Assembly (NCBI RefSeq): GCF_963678635.1
Contig: NC_087063.1
Location: forward strand, 84,741,574 to 84,805,573
Reading direction: 5' to 3'
DNA from: Symsagittifera roscoffensis
Taxonomy: Eukaryota > Xenacoelomorpha > Acoela > Convolutidae
Length of the DNA stretch: 64,000 bases
Part shown: positions 58,645 through 64,000 of the stretch, one piece after another
How positions within the stretch are numbered: the stretch's first letter is position 1
Layout: the number at the start of each line of letters is the position of its first letter
Program-made: the position numbers and the translations under genes
The notes under the pieces: generated by a model
Databases searched by the model: none
What the model was told of the DNA's origin: nothing
Seen by the model: the letters and a program-made list of their open reading frames with translations, nothing else

Positions 58645-59300
58645 TTAAAGGCAAAATTTTTCATGTCCAGTCAACATCATGTGCGGACTAATTCCTGTGG
58701 TGGAAGTTTGCGTTCTGTTATAAACTCCCATCACTTGTGGAAGATATCTATCCCAATCAGTCATGTATCGGGAACAGTCCACCCTCAACATCGACACCAG
58801 AGTCCGATTTGGTCTTTCCACCGAGCCGTTTGTTTGTGGATGATACGTGGTTGAATGAGCCTGAGCTTCTTGGTAAGTTCTCCTACGAAAGCTGTTCCAT
58901 TGTCCGATTGGAATGTCATTGGACATCCATGTCTTGCTATCCACGTATTGATCAGATGGTCTCATGTCTCTTCGGCTTAGGGAGTTATGCAGGGCACGGC
59001 CTCTGCATACCTTGTGAAGTGATCGATCATCATCAGGGTCTGTTTGTAGCCTCTGTCTGTCATTCATATCTTCGGATGATCAATCTCTACCACTTCATTG
59101 AATTCGGATGACTCTACTGACTGCAACGGAAATTGCAATTTCCTGGGATCCTTCACCTGTTAGCATGACAGACATGCTGTTACCCACTTCTCGCATGCCT
59201 TCTTTATTCCAGGTCATTCATCAAAGCGTTTCAAGATCCTCTGGTATACTTAATTGATCCCTTCGTGGCCCATCTGATCATGCGACCTGAATAAAAGTTC
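58645..59300 (-). pseudogene. integrase zinc-binding and catalytic core
   Basis: Broken frames contain the HHCC finger (SHDQMGHEGI near 59275, CLSC near 59165) and the DDE core: VEIDHPKI near 59095, FQSDNGTAFVGE near 58895, TNGSVERPNRTL near 58805, giving the D, D and E. QTSTTGISPHMMLTGHE follows. It would insert the cDNA. Multiple frameshifts and stops. Confidence 0.85.
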
Positions 59301-59339
59301 TGTCTGATAAAGTTGCGGCAAGACTATCGCGTTATACTG

Positions 59340-59567
59340 TTACAATACCCTGTCGTCCTCTCTCCTACTGCAAGCCCTGATCCCATCCTTGTTCAGATAT
59401 AACCTCCGCTCTTTCTGCATATAGTATTGTCTCAAGATTTGGTAACTATGCTTTTCCAGATCTCCTTTGTCTGGTGACCCATTCTCTATCCACCTTTTCA
59501 GGTTACTTGTTATGCGGTCATTTCTCTGCGCTCTTAATAAATCCGAGAGTCCGTAACTCGCCATCAA
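59340..59567 (-). pseudogene. region between RNase H and integrase
   Basis: 75 codons with LSDLLRAQRNDRITSNLKRW and QYYMQKERRLYLNKDG, which match the usual segment preceding the integrase zinc finger in gypsy Pol proteins. Confidence 0.6.
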
Positions 59568-59780
59568 TTATGTCTTCATTACCCTCAAGTGACTGCTTAG
59601 CTCATCGGGCTGATGTGTGTCATTTTCCACTTTGAAGCACCAAATCTTTGCCAATGGCTCTGTTTCTTGATTAAATGGCTGAAGATCAGTCCTGACTGCT
59701 TCCTTCTGTGGTGATAAGTTCATCGAAAGTCTCGATATTGCTATCAGCTCCAGAAAATCCGCTGCGTTATCTAAGATTTT

Positions 59781-60344
59781 TCAACTCAAGTAGCGATCAC
59801 TATCAGGGTCATAGTACACTTCCCTGTCCAAGTCTCTTGCTCGAGTCTCCACTAACAATGTGTGGATTGCTGACTCTGATAACTCTGATCCTGTGCTCGA
59901 GTTCCTGTCTGAGTAGTTATCAATCTCTGATTTCCTCGAGGTGGTATCAACCGATGCGTCTGCCATGGAACACGTCTCCAGGGCAGTTTCTAATGTGCAA
60001 GATCTACCCATCCATCTTAACTTCCCGGACAAAACTTTGCCTGTCTGGTCTTGTTCATTTACATGAACATTTCCTTCAACATCCGACTCCCCGGACAAAT
60101 TCTCTTGTTCCGGGTTTTTCGAATCAAGTTCTGTTCATTCTTTATCAGGTTCCTCAAAAGTGACAGTCTTCTTTTGAGTTAAGTTCTCATGTCCTTTTTC
60201 TTTGTATGATGTTCTTGCCAAAACGTTCTGAGGAATCGAGGATACTAGTTGCTGAACTACCGTACTACAATCCTTTTCGTTTTCTTGGTGTTGGCGTCTT
60301 GATGGTTTTATCCGTACCGTCTCACGAACTGTCAGCGATGCCAT
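59781..60344 (-). pseudogene. Pol linker, Ser/Thr/Glu-rich
   Basis: Two frames (60344-60135, 60098-59781), in line with Pol but of low complexity, between RNase H and the pre-integrase segment. The unusually long acidic linker is part of the element's extra length. No domain recognised. Confidence 0.4.
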
Positions 60345-60749
60345 GGCTGCCGCTCATCCGAGGTCAACTTTAATCACTTCCCTCTCCACCAATCCACGCA
60401 GCAGCCGCATCACTTGTGCTGTGACCTGCACCGTTTTATCTAGCAATGAGAAGCTGCTTACGTTCATACGAGAGAGTTCCTATTAGACCACTTTTGACCG
60501 GGTCCCTTTTGGATAGATCTTTGTTTCTTCTGCTTTCTCCACGGGTAATTCTGGGTGTCCCGGAAATGGATGTCTTTACTTGTCAAACCACCTCGTCAAG
60601 GGAAGTGCTTCATAAGTCTCTGTAATCTTAATTTACACCTGATTTGCCTGCTTCTGTTGCAGTCACTGATAAAATGCCGTCTTCTAACTGAAGTTGTCGG
60701 TAATCTGGTGCTTGTCACGCATCCTGTGCTCGATTATCATGTGATAGCC

Positions 60750-61370
60750 ATCCAACCTGACTATCCAACGACGAATATAACTCTGATCCATCAAGTACGT
60801 CTTTAACCAGGATAGGGCTATATTATCCACACGCAATTTGAAGGAGCGTTCCCCAAGTATGCGCGGTACTTCTCCACGAACGTGACTACCGCAAACATTT
60901 CTGCTTTTGGTGCACCATATTTCATTTCTGTGTCGCTCAACACTTTACTGCCCTATGCAATGGGACGGTGAACTGTTTTCCCATTCCATTCTTGCTCCTG
61001 ATGCAGTATTCTTGAAATGGCCACCACTGAAGCATCAGTAATGAGAACGAACATGCCTTTCTCCGTGGGCATTCCTTGTACTGGTGCTTCGCACAGTTTC
61101 CGCTTTATATTCTCAAAAGCTTACTGAGCTCTTTCATTCCATTCGAACTTCTTCCCTTTGTTGCGCAATAATTGCCGCATTGGGTACAACTTGTCTGCAT
61201 ATCCCGTAATGAACTCGCGTTAATAATTGGCAAATCCCAGGAAACGAATGAGCTCTGTGTCCAAGCTGGGGGCCTCCCATGTTAGCACGGCCTGCACCGC
61301 ATCCGGATCCGGCCTCACGCCATGCCTGTCTACCATTCTTCCCAGTTACTTGATTGAGTCCCTAAGGATC
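60750..61370 (-). pseudogene. RNase H domain
   Basis: The minus translation shows QGMPTEKGMFVLITDASVV (first Asp, near 61040), a Glu in MKYGAPKAEMFAVV (near 60930) and LRVDNIALSWLKTYLMDQ (Asp, near 60815), the expected gypsy RNase H order. It degrades the RNA strand during reverse transcription. Stops interrupt it. Confidence 0.75.
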
Positions 61371-62048
61371 TCACAATTCGACTGTTTGCATTTCAAGCCG
61401 GCCGGATCTTTTTATGCAGTCGATGACCTCGTCGAGTCTGTCGATGTGATCTGCCAATGTAGGTGTCGCTATGACCACGTCGTCCACGTAGCACATCACA
61501 AGATTTCCGTACTTTTTCGTTATCCTGGCCAAAGCCTGAGCCATCAGTCTTTGAAAGGTCGCCGTGGCATTGCACAAGCCGAAGGGCATCCTCTTCCACT
61601 GGAACAAGCCCAATTTACATGCAAATCCAGTATTCTCTCTGTCCTTGTTCCGCAAAGGAACCTGCCATAAGGCAGAAACCAGATCCAGTGTAGTGCAAAA
61701 TTTGCGTGGTTTTGGGTCAGCGTCCTTTATGGTCACCGCGTTTAGGTAGCGAAAATCGCAACAGAATCTCAGCTGTCCCCCTTTCTTTTTAGCCATGACT
61801 ACTCCACAAGCCCATGGTGACTTTGAGGGTTCTATCATGTGGTATTCGAGCAACGTTTCTATTTCCGTACGGCACGTTTCCGATTTTTGTGGTGTCATGC
61901 GCCTTGCACCCGTTCTGTGGGGAACGGCATCTTCTTCTAATTCGATTTGGTGCTCGACGAAATTACAACAACTAATATCTGCCTTATGTTTCCGATTTAG
62001 AACTTCCTTTAGCGACTTGAACTCTCCCTCACCTATCTTACCTCTCAA
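61371..62048 (-). pseudogene. Ty3/gypsy reverse transcriptase
   Basis: 225 open codons, the best-preserved part of Pol. Motifs in order: IEPSKSPWACGVVMAKKKGG, LRFCCDFRYLNAVT, TLDLVSALWQVPL (first catalytic Asp), KRMPFGLCNATATFQRLM and VMCYVDDVVIATPTL (YVDD box). The frame is lost after KRSGRLEMQ and at the N-terminal side. Confidence 0.92.
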
Positions 62049-62368
62049 GTGCTCTATCTCTGGAAAAAAAGATTTGTCAGAATCAAGTCATATGACGAGG
62101 GGCGTTCCAGAAAATTCGAGCAACTCGACAAGCCGTCATCCGTCTCAGATCTCATTGAGAACCTTTTAATCAAAAATTTCAATTCATTAATCCTTTTTAT
62201 TACCAAATTTTTATCCGCACTGAAGGGACAGTCCTTTACATGGAAATTCTAGTTCGTTTGTTCTTCATAATCCATTCTCAGTGGCAAAGTGTAGCTTAGT
62301 TTCCTTCCACGCTGGATTGAAAGCGTTGTGTCCAGTGTATTCCACAGTACACTCATACACAGCCCATT

Positions 62369-63115
62369 TCATGTTACAGAAAAGCTCCGGCCTAAAACTA
62401 CTGAACCTTCACAGTTTGAGTTAGGTAGCAAGCAAACCCGCTTACTATCATTCAATGAGTTTAAATTTCTCAACCTAACAATAGCTACTCGTGCCTGCCC
62501 GGGCTGTAATTTTACTTTTCTGTCTAAAAAAAATGGTATCCTATTTTTATCGGATATTATTCTGTTTAGTGGTCTCCTGACATACTTCCTTTCTGGGTTC
62601 CTAATCCTAATCAGTCCTCTATTCAGGTCGATCATGACGTCGAAAATCCTGACAGAGTCCCGTCCGAAAAGGAACTGATCCAAATTGTCCAGGTTCTCCA
62701 CCACGAGGACACTCATCCAGAGATTTTCTCCTCCCATGTGGAGGACTGTTATCGATGTTCTCGCGGCCACGTAGATCGCTCCGCGGTTAGCGGCTGCCAA
62801 TCTTGGATTCGTTAGGTTTAGGTCCTCCCTTGTGATGCCCATTCTTTGCCATGACTTTCTCGGCATTACACAGACCACTGCTCCTGTGTCTAGAAGTCCT
62901 GTTACATCGATCTTTTTGCCATCGGTGTCTAGCAGATGTGCAGTCACATCTTTTTCATACCCGATGTGTACCGTATCTTGTTCCATCATGGCGTCATAGT
63001 CAATTCTATGAGCCTTCACTTCTTCCTTACCCAAACATATTTTTCCTATTTGGTCATTGTCTGTTTTGAGGTAAGTCTTGGTATAGATACTAATCCCATC
63101 CACGTTTAACATCAC
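62369..63115 (-). pseudogene. retropepsin (aspartic protease)
   Basis: 248 open codons. VTGLLDTGAVVCVMPRKSW holds the D-T-G-A active site (residue about 77); the flap region and a second hydrophobic strand (NLDQFLFGRDSVRIFDVMID) follow. It would process the polyprotein and act as a dimer. The remainder leads towards RT. Confidence 0.85.
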
Positions 63116-63216
63116 TTGATATGATCCGTAGACTTCCGCGTAGCGCCCGTGCAGTTTCTTTATTCGAGTGCCATCCTTTGTTAACAGCTCTCGGTTCAGT
63201 GCGTAGCTCAGCTTGA

Positions 63217-63399
63217 CTAAGGTAATCCGCGTATATATCCAAATGCATCAAGGTGAACTCCGAAGGATCGCTTAGGTTTTTGATTACCTGATGTCCCGCG
63301 ACTTATTTCATTGCTTTTTTGTGGCACCATCCCGAATGCTTTCCCTGATATCACATTCAGCTTCATGCTCAAACTACTCGGTGCCTTCGTTTCTTCCAC
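63217..63399 (-). pseudogene. Gag-Pol junction segment
   Basis: 60 codons rich in Lys and Ser (SKVEETKAPSS just upstream, then LNVISGKAFGMVPQKS). It lies between Gag zinc knuckles and protease; no domain. Confidence 0.4.
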
Positions 63400-63489
63400 C
63401 TTCGATGCTTCAAAGGCATTGAGCTATTCTTGAGCTCTATCGTTCTTGAATTTGAGCTTGACTTTCTGTTCAATTTCTCTTGTCGCAAA

Positions 63490-63960
63490 TTACTGTAAGG
63501 TACTACTTAGGGCTTCTCTTGCCGCTGCTTTATAGTCAATCTTAAAGTCATTTGCTGCGGTTCCAGGTTCTGGTTCACTCGTTTCTTCTAGCACGGCTTG
63601 CATTTTCTTCGTAGCCATCTCTTGTGGTTTCTCATGCCTCCGGGCTTCCGCCAGACTCATCAGGCATGCGTTGCTCGCTTTGACACCCGATAAAGCTTCT
63701 TCATGACTTGGGTGCTTGATGTATGCCACAGCATCCCAAAATCGTGGACATTCTGATTTAAAATGGCCCTCCAAAAGAAACACCTGGGACCGAATCTTGC
63801 AAGTACTCCTCTCATGAAGTCTTCATGATCGATTTCTGATGCATCTTCATCCTCCAGACTAAAACCGATCGTGTTCATGCCTTCTTTGTAGGTTGGGCAT
63901 GCTGATACATGATGAATTGTCGAACTGCAAATTGCACAAGAGCGTCTCTTGTCCGTGTCC
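63490..63960 (-). pseudogene. Gag nucleocapsid with two zinc knuckles
   Basis: The first knuckle, near 63935-63895, is CAICSSTIHHVSAC (C-x2-C-x4-H-x4-C). The second, near 63795-63750, is split by a frameshift between CFF and LEGHFKSEC. A KHPSHEEALSGVKASNACL segment follows. It would package the element RNA. The rest of Gag is beyond the window. Confidence 0.8.
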
Positions 63961-64000
63961 TCTCTAGGTTTGTACCAGTTGTTAACCTGGTTAGCAGGTC

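Larger units (their letters stand above)
47862..64000 (-). mobile_element. very large decayed Ty3/gypsy LTR retrotransposon (5' end outside window)
   Basis: From 64000 down to about 47862 the sequence is clearly less AT-rich than the rest, and the coding-like frames lie on the minus strand. Order: Gag zinc knuckles, protease, RT, RNase H, integrase, acidic linker, macro domain, AT-rich spacer, coiled coil and SGNH-like ORFs, several unknown ORFs, purine tract, LTR. At more than 16 kb it is about three times a typical gypsy element. Alternatively, the part from 56900 downward is a separate inserted element; the lack of any LTR or repeat boundary between 58 and 49 kb argues against that. Confidence 0.75.

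Overview
This is a repeat-rich, AT-rich nuclear window from an invertebrate animal; the lineage cannot be fixed from the sequence. Evidence for an animal: two spliced, mitochondrial or nucleolar-type metazoan genes with phase-consistent introns, a FLYWCH/Mutator-type DNA transposon, several classes of animal non-LTR retroelements, a Penelope-like fragment and a Ty3/gypsy element. No prokaryotic operon structure, CRISPR array or rRNA gene is present.

Only two host genes are well supported, both on the minus strand. (1) Methylmalonyl-CoA epimerase (MCEE, 4400-5530), two coding exons giving 174 residues, split by an intron with a GC-AG boundary. (2) Nucleophosmin (NPM1-like, 23870-39647), seven coding exons over about 15.8 kb giving 483 residues: an N-terminal nucleoplasmin core, long Asp/Glu tracts, basic patches and the C-terminal three-helix nucleolar domain. 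One of its introns is also GC-AG. Its long introns hold many copies of two dispersed repeat families and a MITE.

Layout: 1-3565 is a 70-bp satellite with higher-order structure; 4400-5530 MCEE; 5531-12921 non-coding DNA with a decayed LTR retrotransposon (8681-11793); 12922-15291 a MULE transposon with terminal inverted repeats made of 15-bp subrepeats, inserted in a tRNA-derived repeat; 16-19 kb non-LTR remnants; 19217-20543 thirteen copies of a 102-bp tandem repeat; 21-40 kb dispersed repeats and the nucleophosmin gene; 40116-42290 a 5'-truncated jockey/CR1-like LINE; 42500-45340 a PHD finger - reverse transcriptase - restriction-like endonuclease retroelement; 45771-46929 a Penelope-like fragment (GIY-YIG) between inverted terminal repeats; 47862-64000 (running off the end) a very large, decayed Ty3/gypsy element on the minus strand.

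The large gypsy element is the most unusual object. After Gag zinc knuckles, protease, RT, RNase H and integrase, the pol-derived reading continues through an acidic linker into a macro domain resembling the TARG1/OARD1 type. Downstream, in the position where some gypsy elements carry env, lies an ORF set with a coiled coil and an SGNH/GDSL-hydrolase-like domain, then roughly 6 kb of unrecognised ORFs before a proposed 3' LTR. All its reading frames are broken by stops and frameshifts, so this is an old copy.
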